From Dirofilaria immitis (Eukaryota; Nematoda; Chromadorea; Rhabditida; Onchocercidae), in contig JAKNDB010000087.1 of the NCBI GenBank assembly GCA_024305405.1, positions 9,116,501 to 9,180,500 of the forward strand: a stretch of 64,000 nucleotides of DNA. The letters are read 5' to 3'. The notes below the pieces were generated by a model. That model did no database searches. It saw only the letters and a program-made list of their open reading frames with translations, and was not told the origin of the DNA. The number at the start of each line of letters is the position of its first letter. The stretch's first letter is position 1. A program made the position numbers and the translations under genes. This document shows, piece by piece, positions 23,457 through 36,512 of the stretch.

Positions 23457-25021
23457 CTATTTACTACAATTCTTTTTTTCTTTCTTGAAAGCTGGCCCAG
23501 GAAACTGTCGTCCTTCCAGGGACACTTCGCTTACTTGTGGCTGTTTCAATAAGAAATCCTTTCCTTCCCATGCTTTTGATCCATCTGCGAACATGAAGAT
23601 TGCACGGTTATCGTCGATTGTAAATGTCTGAAATAAATTTTATCTTTTCAAACATAAAAACTGATTTAAATGAAAAATAAACAAAAACATCAAAAGAAAT
23701 CATCTGGAAGCATCTTTGAAAGTTGAATATTCAACACAAAATACTGCTATGAATGCGATGTGCAACATGGCTTTGTTAACAATGAAGCTGTGATATTAAA
23801 ATTGAACAATAAAATTTAAATTGAAAATTTAATTTTACTATATCCGATATTTCTTCATCCATCATTATTACAAATGATAAGAGCAGAGAAAAAGCTGTTT
23901 GATTATCTGCCAATTCATTCGTTCAAGTGCATATCGGATGATTAGTAAATGATAAATTTCACAAACTCTGTCATCATCTGCTAAATTCATTAGAATTCTA
24001 GTTTCTGATAAGTTCTTCGAATAACTGGGAAGAAAAAGCCAATTTATTCTTGTTAAATGATGAATATTTTATCATAATCCAATACATTCCATTTCGATTC
24101 CATTTATGCTTCTCCTTCCTCATAAGTCATAGCGGAAAATGAAAGAAAATTCATTAATATGAAGTTTCAAAAAAGCAACCTGCACGTCAATATGATTGTT
24201 GAAGAGACTACTTTGCCATATCCGAATCCATCTATCCGTGTAAAATTTCTCGGCTCGTTTACCATTAACATCACCAATACCAACAAACATCATTACAGAC
24301 TGCCCTTTCTTTGATAGCATCATTAATTCCTCTGGTGTTTCCGCCTGCATCTTTCATAAGCATTAAAAAAATTGAATATTTTTTCAATTATAAATCAAAT
24401 TTAATCCTGCAAAGTACTCATACAGTCAAAAAGAAAAAACATAAAAATTCACTAAAAGTTCATTGAATAATGTAAACCATATTTAGTTTGTAAACCAGAA
24501 AACCATATCTGCACTAAGGGCATATTTCGCAACTATTAAGTTAGAGTTTGTACACAACTAGCACCAGAAATGCTTCAATTTACGAAACACATTAAAAATC
24601 AGCCATACCAAAGACTTATTCAGGAAAGTTATTTAAAAGATTACAGAAATGCATACCTGTTTCATGATTGTATCAAGGTCGGGCTGCTGTGCTTTTCGTT
24701 TGTATGGTGGCAGCTCATCCTCCTCTAACTCATCACCATCGTTTTCCTCCCACTGGTCGTATAACCTTTCCAGGTCGTGCTCCGTGTAATCCCGAATATC
24801 CCATAAATTTCAAAAATAATGTTGACAATTTTAACTTCTCCGACAACTCCAACATTTACTTTAGTTTTTAAATTTGAAAACGGAGCGTTCACAGACTTTA
24901 ATAAACGTTAGTATCATTAGAAAATCCAAAAATTTTTAAAATACCTTTTTCACCTCTTTTGTTCCGCACAACTAACATAAATACCAGTTAGCATCCACAC
25001 CACAAACCAAAATCGTACCAT
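23457..25021 (-). CDS. mesd: LRP receptor chaperone MESD
   Basis: Endoplasmic-reticulum chaperone that helps beta-propeller/EGF modules of LDL-receptor-related proteins fold. Exon 1 (25021-24954, donor uncertain) gives a signal peptide, MVRFWFVVWMLTGIYVSCA. Exon 2 (ending 24657, coding at least from 24806) gives WDIRDYTEHDLERLYDQWEE, an acidic stretch, ELPPYKRK and DLDTIMKQ. Exon 3 (24350-24180) gives ETPEELMMLSKKGQSVMMFV and WIRIWQSSLFNNHIDVQ. Exon 4 (23627-23457) gives DDNRAIFMFADGSKAWEGKD, VSLEGRQFPGPA and a Lys-rich tail ending NCSK. Order and motifs match animal MESD. The exon 1-2 join does not close in frame: an in-frame TGA precedes the WDIRDY segment with no AG between, and one extra base near 24803-24812 would open it. 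The tail lacks the vertebrate REDL/KDEL-like end. An inverted pseudogene lies at 18480-19255. Confidence 0.9.
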
Positions 25022-25115
25022 CAATATAACGAATACGTTCGTAAGTACAGAAACAACCAACGTCTTTCATAGAATAAGGGAATTGCGGCCCGCGTGAAAT
25101 TCCGTTCCCTTGAAT
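25022..25115 (-). promoter_or_regulatory. MESD 5' flank with a short inverted repeat
   Basis: About 90 bp upstream of the MESD ATG are recognisably kept in the pseudogene copy. They include a GC-rich core (GGCCCGCG on the plus strand) between AAGGGAA and TTCCCTT arms 23 bp apart. This is the likely promoter or 5' UTR; no specific factor site is claimed. Confidence 0.4.
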
Positions 25116-26039
25116 GATATGTTAGGTTTTTAATGCATTGTTAATACGAATAGGCTTATGCATTAATTATTGAATGTGATATGAGCGAAAACAGAACTGG
25201 ATATAGAGGATATTGTCGTGAAAAATTTCTTCATTTGGATAGAAATTAATCAAAATATGGTTTAATGTTTACATGCTTTTCGGTCTTGATATCTGTAGCA
25301 TATTTTATGTATCACAATTGATGTTTATATCACACTTTGTTATTTCAAGAGTCTCGATAGCATTCTTTTCTTCATCACTTCCTTCCTTAAAATATTTCAA
25401 GAAAGAGAGGATGCAATCAATATGCGTATAATTGTTGTTAATATTTAAATGGCCTCTTAATTATTTTATTATTAATTATTCGTATCGATGAAATGTTTTA
25501 TCTAAAAGATGAAGAAATGATTAAATAAACTAAAATGTTATATTGACTAAATATTCCTTTATTGCAATTTGTTTTATACATAATTTCCTTTCGTTGCACC
25601 ATAGAATTTCATTTAATAATTATGAAAAGAAGTGGAAGTAAAGTGAATTTGTTTTTAATTCATTAATATATATTTCATTATTAGTATATTTGAATTAATG
25701 GTTTAAAGGATTGTAATATGTTGTAATGCGAATACTATGAAATGCGAAATGATCATAATTGATTGATTTGAATGAAGCATCAAATGTTGCCACAAGAATG
25801 GTTTCGTTTTTTTCTTTCTTTAAAATGATTGTTGATTTAATTATTAATATCTAGTGAAACTATGTTTAAATGGAAATAATAATTAAATTCCAGTAGAAAT
25901 TTCTTGTAGGCTTTTCAGAAACTCGGCACGAAGTACCAAATATTACGTGTTACTTAGTTATTTGTATTCGATTTATTAAATCTGCAGTTTTTTTCCTACA
26001 AGATTAAATAGATAAGTTCTTAATAAATGGCTATAAAAC

Positions 26040-26402
26040 TTTGAAGTAATCCTGGAACGCAAGATTAGCATAAAGCATCCGAGTGATAATGTGGATATCA
26101 ATGAGGATATATTTGGTGAATTTGATTTTAAGAGGTGAATGAAATTTTTGGAAATAAAAAGTAGAAAGATACAGAAATCACTGGATGATGGAGTATACTA
26201 CAGGAAAAGTGGGTGGCGAAAGATCTGGAAGGTTGAAACATAATTAAAAACAGGTTTGGGCAACAAATGCATAATTGTTGTGAAGAAACCCAATAATTCG
26301 ATACTGTTCAGAACAGGCGGTTACGACAAAAGACTATCTATCACCAACGTAGGCAAAAATGGCCTTTGCCCTTCAGATTTTCCATCTTCTTTTTCATCAT
26401 TG
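26040..26402 (+). pseudogene. Coding-like fragments, unidentified
   Basis: Several open, non-low-complexity segments lie close together: FEVILERKISIKHPSDN and INEDIFGEFDFKR, ending in AG before GTGAAT; NHWMMEYTTGKVGGERSGR (from about 26178); and CIIVVKKPNNSILFRTGGYD, running to KNGLCPSDFPSSF (26250-26402). They are in different frames and lack a start. The composition looks protein-coding compared with the surroundings, but I cannot name a family. It may be a decayed gene or chance. Confidence 0.25.
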
Positions 26403-26825
26403 TGATAAACGATAAATCGTGATAACCATCATTGACTTCATTTTCGTCTTTTTCATCAATTGAATAGCTCAACTCGCTCTATTTATATACAACGGCCTCA
26501 TTTATTATTTTGCTTGTCTCGAATTTTGCAATTTTCAATCATTTTAATAAGTGATGGAAAGCGCCAATCATCATTATCATCAACATCAACATCATATTAT
26601 TACCATCGTCACCAAAATGCCCTTTTTATTTGCTCCATTTTGATTTCTGTTAAAAATTTTCATATTTTTCCAAATTTCGATAGAATTTATTTGTTTGTTG
26701 AAAACTTTCGTATTTGCCCCAATTTTTGTTGCAGTTTATTTATTTTCTTTTTTTTTTTTGACTAAAAATTATACATCATTTTTGTTGAAAACAAAAAAAC
26801 GAAGAAACTTTACTTCAGAATAAAA

Positions 26826-26873
26826 ATGAGATTTCTGAAAAAAAATAAAAATTAGAAGTCTCATTTTTATTTC
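26826..26873. repeat. Inverted repeat, 13-bp arms
   Basis: AATAAAAATGAGA and its complement TCTCATTTTTATT, separated by about 24 bp of A-rich sequence. Confidence 0.6.
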
Positions 26874-29800
26874 AAAAGAAAAATCATTTCATTTAATAAT
26901 TCGATTTTCATTATCGCTATTGTAATTTCAGTTTCGATATTTCGTTTTATTTGTTCTTCTAATAATTCGCTCATTGATTGTAAATTCACAGTTGCCAATC
27001 ACAAGCTATCATTATGCAGTAACTATTAGATCTCAATGAACGAAACTTCTGGTCAGTTAGACAATTGAAGAAACTAATTCTTTTTATTCTTTCATTAGCT
27101 TAGCATCCAACTTTCTTCTGCATTTTTTAATGATGAAAACATTCCCTATTACATTCTCATATTTCCAATATTAAGTGGATTATGTTTAGAACAAAGAAGA
27201 AATTTCTCAAAATATCTCAATTAAAATTAATAGCAATGCATACTTTAATAGCACTTATAGATAAATTCTTTTAATAGTTTATCACCAATTAGGAAATATA
27301 TTATCGTAAAGATCATTAATCAAAGCTCTACATTATCGCAATGATTAAACTTAAACAGTCTTTTCTCGCTTGTTGCAACTTTTTTAACGCGAGCAATAGA
27401 AATAATTTATCGAATTATATTGTAACTTCTTATCCTACCAGTATTCAGTATGTGTATTTGCTTGATTGTATAATTGAATGAAATACAATGTCTGCTTACT
27501 ATTATTATTTGACAATAATTTTTTTATCGTTAATAGTATCATTTCAATCATTGATAAATTTGATAGAAATTGAATAGTTACGATATTCCAAATGAATTAA
27601 GACAGAACTTTGATCAGTGATCTTCTGTGAAAAAATAGCCACGATTGATTTACTGCTAATTCTAATATAGCAATCATAATGATTGGATTTTAACGAAGGG
27701 AAGAGGAGGATTCTTGAGCGGATAAAAATACTGAGAAAGTATCACAAGATCACTTTTTCTTTCTAGGCTTAGATAATTGATGATGAAACGGAATAGGTTA
27801 AGAAAGATTAATGTCATAAGTTTCTTTCAAGCAATCATTCTAAGTTTTGTAACCTTTCAAGTGATGGCATAATAATTTATAAAAATTTTGATAGAAACGA
27901 TTAGATTACTATTTGAATTTTCATGCGCAAAATAATTAATCATATAGAAAAAAATTATTAGCATAATCTCGAGTCATTTACTATAATTTAATTTATAGTT
28001 TAAAATTAATATTTGGTGAAGTCAATTTCTATCCTTTAATATTATTAATTCGCTATCATTATATAATCCCATATCTTCTCCAATTATTAATAGTTGAAAT
28101 TCAGTTAATTTTGCATACTGTCCTAAAACAATAATGCAGAAGATAATGAACAAAATACTTGAGGTATGGTTAACTGGATGCATACTATTTAGGATAACAA
28201 CGATTTCGGATATCGGCCAGTATCATTTAAACTGTACATTTTTATCTATAAATAAGAGAAAGAAAAGTGGATGATTAAAATAATGGAAATTACCCATTAT
28301 CATTATGCAATAAGAAACGATTCAAACTTTACTTTAACTTATAAATTTTCAAAAATTCTTAGCAATCATTGGTTTTTTTTTAAATTTACTATCATCATTT
28401 TCTCTTCTTTTCATGCATTTATATTACAAAGAGAGAAAAAAGGTATTTCATTGTAGACATGTAATGTTCTCAATTTATAATATCTGAAACGTTTCATTGT
28501 TCCTAAAAATACTTGTCATTAAACGATAATGGTTGATTGGTTTGATATGATTGGTTGGTTGATCAGTTGGATTCAGTTGGTCAGTTGTTGCAACGATTAG
28601 TATTATTTGTCATTTTTGATTTTTAACTTTTCAAAAATTTTAAAGAAATGAAGAAAGATGAGTGAGCAAGAGAGATAGGAAAGAGAAAAATGAAGAATTG
28701 CAAGAGTCGAAAGAATGCTTGATTAATTGATCATTTTTATCAGGAGAGAACTGGTCCGGTATAAATTAAATTCCCATTATTTGATTTTATGCCCGCCTGA
28801 ATCATTTAGATCATTGTTTGTTACAATAGAACAAATTTAATGAAATAAGTAAAAAAAGTTGAAATATATGGACAAGTTTTATTTTAATAAATGAAACGTA
28901 AAATTTTTGAGCAATAATTAATTGGAGGGAAGGCGAAAAAGCGAGTGGAAAAGTGAAATGAAAAAATATAGCAGTGAAAAAAATTAATTGAAAAGAATGG
29001 AAGATATCTTTTGTAATGAATTTTATCTTTTATTTGTGTCAATTATCAGTCGAGAGGGAATGAGAAAGATAAACGAGTGGATAACAGAATGAGGGCAAAT
29101 TTCCTTTTTGAAAATCTCTTTTTCTTAAATCGAATTTTTTTTCATTTATAAAATTTGGACTTTGAAAGATAGATGGCTAAAAGATTTTGAAAATTTGCTA
29201 AAATTTTTAATCGGAATATATAGGAAAAGTTTATATAAACAATGTGTTTTAATTTATAGCTAACAACTTGTTAAAATTATCATTTGAATATATGATTAAT
29301 CTAATATATTGGAACGTTGTTAGAATAAATCAAAGAAATGTGTCATGATAAGTTTTGTTACATATCAGTATCAATAATATCATTATATTATCTTTTGTAC
29401 TATAGATTTTCAAAAATAAATTTGGAATTTAATATATTACAAATTTTGTTCATTTCTTCTATTCGTTTTTTTTTAAAAAAAAGAAAAAAAAACTAATTTG
29501 AGTTAGTGAGGAAACGATAAAGATTACCTAATATAATTAAATCAACTTTCCTCTTCTTAAATGCAATATAAAATTTATATTATCTTGTCTTAATACTATC
29601 CATATCGTTAATTAAATACCTATTCATTGTTGAACGAATTATTTATGTTTATGGTTAAAATAATTGATTATTTATCACATATATCAATTATTTGTATCAT
29701 ATTTTTTTATATACGAAAAATATCTAAATAGAAAATAGACAATCGTTTGTCAAAGATAAAGAAGTTCTTATCAACTACAAATATCCACCAATCAACCAGT

Positions 29801-31317
29801 TATTGATAATGTTCCATTGTGGTGCATAAAGTGTTATAGTACACCAATTGAAGGAATGAAAGATGCTAAGTTCGAAATAAAATCACGATTTAAATCATTG
29901 TAATATCATATTGCTATCACATACATACATATATATATTTGCTGCACATGATCGTAAAATTTTTAAAAAAGATAAAAATTTAAATATTATTTTAAGAATT
30001 CTAAATCAATCATTTCCAGGTATGATATAGTTGTATTGTGAATGAATTCTCTTTTGTTTATCACAATTTCAAAAAAATGAATGATAGCAAACGTTATTTA
30101 ATGATAATAATCTCCGTCTTACACGTGAAGGACGAAATTTAAATTGCCATTTCACTCAAAAATCATTTCTACTCATCTTCCTTCTCCTTTTTTTTTTTTT
30201 TTTTACTTTTTCTTTGTATCATTAAATTAACCTTCCATTTGTAATAAATGAGTAAGATTCGATTAATTTCATGAAATCATCATCGATAGACAACAACTGG
30301 ACGGTTAATGTGCTGGTTAATTTGATTTGTAAAAAGGGTTTCTTCAAAATAGTTTTTTCACATCATAATATGTTTGTTCATTGTAAAACTTGTACAACAA
30401 GAAATTTCGTTGAATGAAATTTTAGTAAAAAAAAGTTGGGAAAAAAAGAGAATTGGATGGCAAAAGAAGATAAAGATAGGAAGAATAATGATTGCATATT
30501 AAAATGATATTTGAATCCTTAAATTTTTCTATTTCATTTTTTTAGTTAAAACTCGATATACAATTTATGAAATGCTTATTACGTTTTTTGCGATTATTAC
30601 GACTTTTAAAAACAGTTAATTCGCAAATTACAATCTTTCCAATTTAATATGATATTATTTTTTATTTTATCCCTGAAGAACAAGTTTAAAGATTTCTCCA
30701 TAACGAAAACAGCAAGACGAATAAGCATTTAAAGTTCGAAAGAAAATATAGCGATGCAATTAAAAAAATTTTAATTAGGGTCATGTTAAAACTTTCTTCT
30801 TATTTTCTTCTCATCTATTTTTGCAAATTGTATAAAAACACTAATTATAGTAAACATGATTTTGAATCAATACCAACTTACTTTTTATTTATTAATTCAA
30901 TTACTTTTTGTAAATTAAAGTTTTATTCATTATGAAAATTTAGCATCAATTTATTAATTTCTACAAACTATAATTTTCAACTATAAATTTACATTTAAAA
31001 ATTTTGAAAATTAAATCTGAAAATATTCCTCAATCAATATTGTACTTTAATAAAATCTGCTCAAAATTGGAATTAAAATTTTATTTTGGAAGATTTCAAA
31101 GAATATTCTCCTTTTTCATTTTTACAATACTTATTAACTTTACGCCAATTATTATTTCTCTGTAAACTTCTCGAGAAAGATCAAAGAATATTGGCTTGAA
31201 AAAATGATATAAGCGATAAATTCAAATTACACATGAGTGGATAGATAGTAAAAAATTATAATTACGTTTTGCATCATTGTACTTCCTAACAAACAACAAT
31301 TTATTTCAGCAATTTAT

Positions 31318-31381
31318 TTCTGAATCTTTTGTACAGCTGTTTCTCTTCCTCGACCCATTTCTCGTGAAATTCTGCGGGGGT
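31318..31381 (-). other. Candidate terminal exon, unidentified
   Basis: After the acceptor CCCCCGCAG, the minus strand reads EFHEKWVEEEKQLYKRFRNK, then LLK-stop. This is a charged, helical C-terminal-like segment unlike the Ile/Phe/Asn-rich translations around it. I see no matching upstream exons. Confidence 0.25.
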
Positions 31382-31719
31382 TGATTTGGTAGAAAAGAAT
31401 TATATATCATTTTGATATTCTATAGGAGATAACGAAGACTTGAATATTGATAATGAAGGGATATAGAAATAGGAAAAATAATGTAAGAGAAAAGTTTCAA
31501 ATATATCAAAAAAATTATTTCTCTCTTTCATGTATTTATAGGTCTTATAATGTTTTGAAAGCTGAAAAAAGAAGATGAAATCTTTTTTTTTGAAATAAAT
31601 AATCTAAACGAAAGGGAAATTTAAATAAATTGAAGGAAATGAGGAGAGAAATGAAATGAATTTTGAATGAAAATTATGTCAAAATTTTCATTCAATTATT
31701 TACACATTTTAGATTATAT

Positions 31720-31721
<2 letters not shown>

Positions 31722-31772
<51 letters not shown>
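31722..31772. repeat. (AT)n microsatellite
   Basis: About 50 bp of alternating AT, which gives a spurious Ile/Tyr ORF. Confidence 0.9.
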
Positions 31773-31776
<4 letters not shown>

Positions 31777-32065
31777 TTATTTATTCATATATGTATAATT
31801 TTATGCCTAAATTTCATTTACATATTCTTTGATATATTTTATGCTTTTTAATAAATTTTTAAATAATTCTCAATTTTCAAATAGTTTTATAATTTTTCAG
31901 TAACGAAATTGCATAAATTTTATTTGTATAATTATTTGCTTTGCTATATTTCTTTCTCTTTTTTTCTTCAAAAATAAATTTGAAAAAAACTGATTGAAAT
32001 AAGATAACATAGTATTATGATAAGACCTTAAATTTTGAAAATAAGTAACTTTTTGAATTATATCA

Positions 32066-32099
32066 CATATTACATTGATAAAAATATCAATGTAATATG
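32066..32099. repeat. Perfect 15-bp stem hairpin
   Basis: Arm CATATTACATTGATA (32066-32080), loop AAAA, arm TATCAATGTAATATG (32085-32099); fully complementary. Confidence 0.85.
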
Positions 32100-32553
32100 C
32101 GTTAAAGTATTTTTGCTAATTATTACAGAAATTAATAATAAATTTAATAATTTCCTTTTATCAATTTTTGTAATTATTACATTATTTTATATATTAAAAC
32201 TTTTAAAAATTTATTTGAAAATTTCATTGAACAAATTTGATAAGATAACCTATCAAATAAATGTACGAAAATTTCGGTTTAGTTAAAACAATTTTTAACT
32301 ATTTCGACTATTAATTTGCATTGATGGATCAAAATTCATTTCTTACTTTCTTTCTTCTTTTTTAAAGAAAAATATTCATTAAATTAAATTGGTTTTTTCA
32401 CCCATCCCTATCTTCACCCCTCTAAATGATATAACTTTTTCAAATTTTGAAATATTTTGCAATCTCATCTCTTGTTTGAGAAATTTGTACAACGTATACA
32501 CAGCTGAATGTGGAAAAAAAGAATTCACTAACATTAATTTTCTCAACATCATC

Positions 32554-32579
32554 TCTTTCTCTCTCTCTCTCTCTCTCAT
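32554..32579. repeat. (CT)n microsatellite
   Basis: Pure CT dinucleotide tract of about 25 bp. Confidence 0.85.
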
Positions 32580-33870
32580 TCTCTTCTTCCATTTAATGTT
32601 CAAAAAATTTTTATAATTTCCATCGTATTCATTCATTAATATTTTCATTTATTTCTTTTCTTCTAATCGTATCATTCAAATAATCAAATGATATGAAATT
32701 GAAAAGTTATGATATGAAAGTAAAATTTCTCAATAAAAATAGGTACGAATTATGAATTTTCATAATTGGATAGGAAAAAAAGCAAACTTTCAAATCTCCC
32801 ATTTTTTTCTTCATCAACTAATTATAGAAAAATATTATATTGATATAAACAAAAAAAAGAAAAAATTGATTAATAAATCAAAATTAATCGAAAACTAATG
32901 AATTTATCTAAATGAATTAATTATAAATTTTACTAAATTTATAAACTGCTAGAATTAAGTCATTTCAAAAATTATAAATCAATAACTTTCGAAAGAAACC
33001 AGTTTTGTTTTTTTCTTTCCTCAACGATAAGTTTTCAAACTCTCTCTATTCTACTATTTGTTTTGAAATTTGCCGTATGTGTTTACGTAATACCTGTTAT
33101 GAATAAATAAATCACTTTCAATAGACACACATATCATTCATATGGATTATCTTAATAATTATTAATTATTCAAATACAAAATTAATTAGCACATTTCTGT
33201 GTTAAGAATAAAAATGTGTGACTATATTTTAGATTAGACGTAATTTAGATCTTTTTTTTAATACTTTAAATATTTATTTATTTTTAAAATATTTCTCAAA
33301 TAACTATGATTATAAATTATTTTAATTTTCAAAATTGATTAAGAATTTAAGAGAGGAATGAATAGATTTTAAGAGTAGTTAACTCTTTTTTTTATCTTCC
33401 ATTCATTGATTATTGTTAATTTATAGAGATTTTTCAATGAGTATTCTCAATTTTTCTTTTCTTTTTCTTTGCAAATTTTATTTTGGTCCTAATTCATTTA
33501 TAAGCTTTTTTTTTTTATTTAGAACCTGTTTCAAATTTTAATCATTTGATTGGAACTTTTATTGTTAACAGAAGAATATGTGATATTGCTGATTATTCCA
33601 TTGAATTATATCTTCATAATAATATTATCATCACAATATATATCGGATTATTCGAAAGTTAAGTAAGTTAATTTTTGAGTAATAAATCATTTGGAATAAC
33701 ATTCCCCTATTATGCTGTATACAATATTTCGTTAAATTTTTGAGAGAAATTTTTCGAATGAAACAAAGATTCATTTCTTGAAATTGTATTTGATTTTGAT
33801 TTTAGGATTTAAAAATTACTAATAAAATAAGTTATTGAAAAAGTGCACTTAAATGGATTAGCGTTAAAGA

Positions 33871-33917
33871 AGTTTACTAGTCTAATATAAATGCAATTTA
33901 TATTAGACTAGTAAACT
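33871..33917. repeat. Perfect 21-bp stem hairpin
   Basis: The left arm 33871-33891 (starts AGTTTACTAGTC) and right arm 33897-33917 (ends GACTAGTAAACT) are exact reverse complements around the loop TGCAA. A third partial copy, TTATATTAGACTTTATA, follows directly. Confidence 0.85.
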
Positions 33918-35174
33918 TTATATTAGACTTTATATGATTCAAAGAGGAATTAATATTTTTCATTTCGATCAAAAAAAGAAATTCGAAAGGTAAAAATTTC
34001 ATTAACATATATTTTATTAATTAATTAAAAATATGCTAAGAATAATGAAAAATTATAATGAATATTTGCATTATTTATTTAATTAATTCAAAAATTAAAA
34101 ATTATATTTAAAATAAAATTATCAATTCCAATCAGTCAAATGAATATACAATATGAATCAATCATTTTTCGTATGTAAAGACGATGTACTAATTTTATCA
34201 GTTTCAACTTCCAACCTCGTTTTCTCTTCCATTTTCTTTCACATTGATTTACCATTTTATCAAAATTAAATCAATACTTTCTTCTCTCGCTATTGTCAAT
34301 AAAGTGCCACTGATAGGAGTACAATTTATATAAAAGATAAATGTTAATATCGAAATGGATTGGAATGATTGATTGCTTTTATTACATTCACATGGAAATC
34401 AAAACTTCATCGCAATAAAAATGAACGATTTAATGAAATAAAATTATTTGTTAGCAATGATTTTATCGATTTAAGCCATAAATAATCAAATAACTATAAA
34501 AGATGTTTTAATTAAAAACTTCTGAAAGATTCAAAAATCGAATGAAAAATTATGAAAATTAATTCACATCTTTGTTAATTTTCCACTTATAAATTTTAAT
34601 GAAATAATAATTTAATCATTTACCATTGTCATTTTATTAATTTTCATATTTGCTTTGCATTAATGTAATCAATAATTATATCAAAATTACTAATTTCCTC
34701 ATTGAATTATAGCTCAAACTTTTACATTCTGTATATCGAAAATTAAATAATAAAATGAGAATTTTTAAATTTATTTCCTATTACTATTATTAATAATTCG
34801 AAATGTTTTATTTTAATTAATAACTAATATATTATAATATTTTCATGATTTATATCTTTTATATATCACAGTATTTTCATGGTTTATAGTTTTTTTATTT
34901 TTTTGATAAATTTCTTATTTGAAATTTGATTGATTTCATTTTCGCTAAACTATTTTTATAAAAACACTTTGGTAAATATTTCAATTAAATAAAAAATCAA
35001 TCAAATTTGAAAATAAAAAACCATCGAACAAAGTACATTTTTATTAAAGCCAATGATAATATTTGATAAAATTAAATAAAAATTGAAGTTGGCTCAGCTC
35101 TTCTAAAAAAAAAAAGATTGAAATTATTAGCTAACATAACAAAATTAACCTGTTTATAAATGTTTATTCAGAAA

Positions 35175-35248
35175 TATACATACATACATACATGTACACA
35201 TACAAACACTCACACACACACACACACACACACATACACACACACATA
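35175..35248. repeat. (CATA)n and (CA)n microsatellites
   Basis: A short CATA tract is followed by CA repeats interrupted by TACA. Confidence 0.85.
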
Positions 35249-36356
35249 TGCATATACACAGAAATACACCAAAAATTCATTCATTCAAAAATAAAAATAA
35301 TCGAACTATCATTGTAATATTGTAATATTCCACTTTCAAAAGATTTGAAGATAATTTTATCTTCTTTTTTCATTTTATCACGATAATGATTTGATTTCAT
35401 CGATTCATAGTAGACATTCAAAATAATCTATTATCATTATCATTTTTGATGAATAATTATCGCACTCTCATATTATATATATATATATATCCTTATCACT
35501 AAATTATTGATCATTGAAAATAATCTATTTATCACTATCGTATTGATGAATAATTATTGCTTTGCCTTATATAGATATATATATCCTTATCAGCAAATTA
35601 TCAAGCAATTTCATTACTCAATATCTTAACCCTTCCCTCCTTCAACAACATATTGTCTAAACAAGAAAAGTATGACAACAATAGTCTTTTGGGATTTTTA
35701 TATTTTAAAGAGAAATAAAGATTTATACTTTAAAAAACCAGTTTTTATATTAGATTAGTTTTCTTTTTTTTTTTTTTTTTAAATAAAATTTATTAATATT
35801 GAAAAAAACGAAGGGGAGGGGAAAAAGAGAGAGGAAAGAGGGAAGGAGAGATGGAGAGAAAGAGAAAACTTGTTAAAATAAAGCTGACCACTTTAAAATA
35901 AAATACTCCATAAAAATGAATCAGAAATATTTATTGTCAAACAGTTATCTCTGTAATTATCACTAAATGATAATGATTTATCATTTTATATATTGCGAAT
36001 GAATTTTTCTTTTGTTTCTTTTTCTATTTACTTTTCTTTTTCATAAAAAAATTGTAATGTTTATTGCATTATGCTTTTTTTTTGGTTTCATATTTTATAA
36101 ATGGGATGTAAACGGATGAGTAATTAATTATCATTCCATTACATTATCAGTTATTGATAAGTATTAATAAGAAAAGATTTTTTTTTTGTTTTCGTCGCAT
36201 TTTGATCAAATAATTTATATTTCTTTCAATAATTTGTTTCATTTTTTTCATATATAAAATATATATATATATTCAAAAATAAGGAAGAGGCTATTTTTGT
36301 GATATTATTTATAAAATTTTAGTATAAAAAAATGTAAATCAAAAAAATAATTTTTC

Positions 36357-36357
36357 T

Positions 36358-36427
<70 letters not shown>

Positions 36428-36441
36428 CCTTTCTCTCTCTT

Positions 36442-36473
<32 letters not shown>

Positions 36474-36512
36474 TCTTTCTCCTTCTCTTCTTTCTCTTTC
36501 TTTCTCCCTCTT
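36357..36512. repeat. Pyrimidine tract, (CT)n with TTT interruptions
   Basis: About 155 bp of pure pyrimidine built from CTCTCTCTCTTT-type units of 12 bp repeated several times. It is a candidate for H-DNA. Confidence 0.9.
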
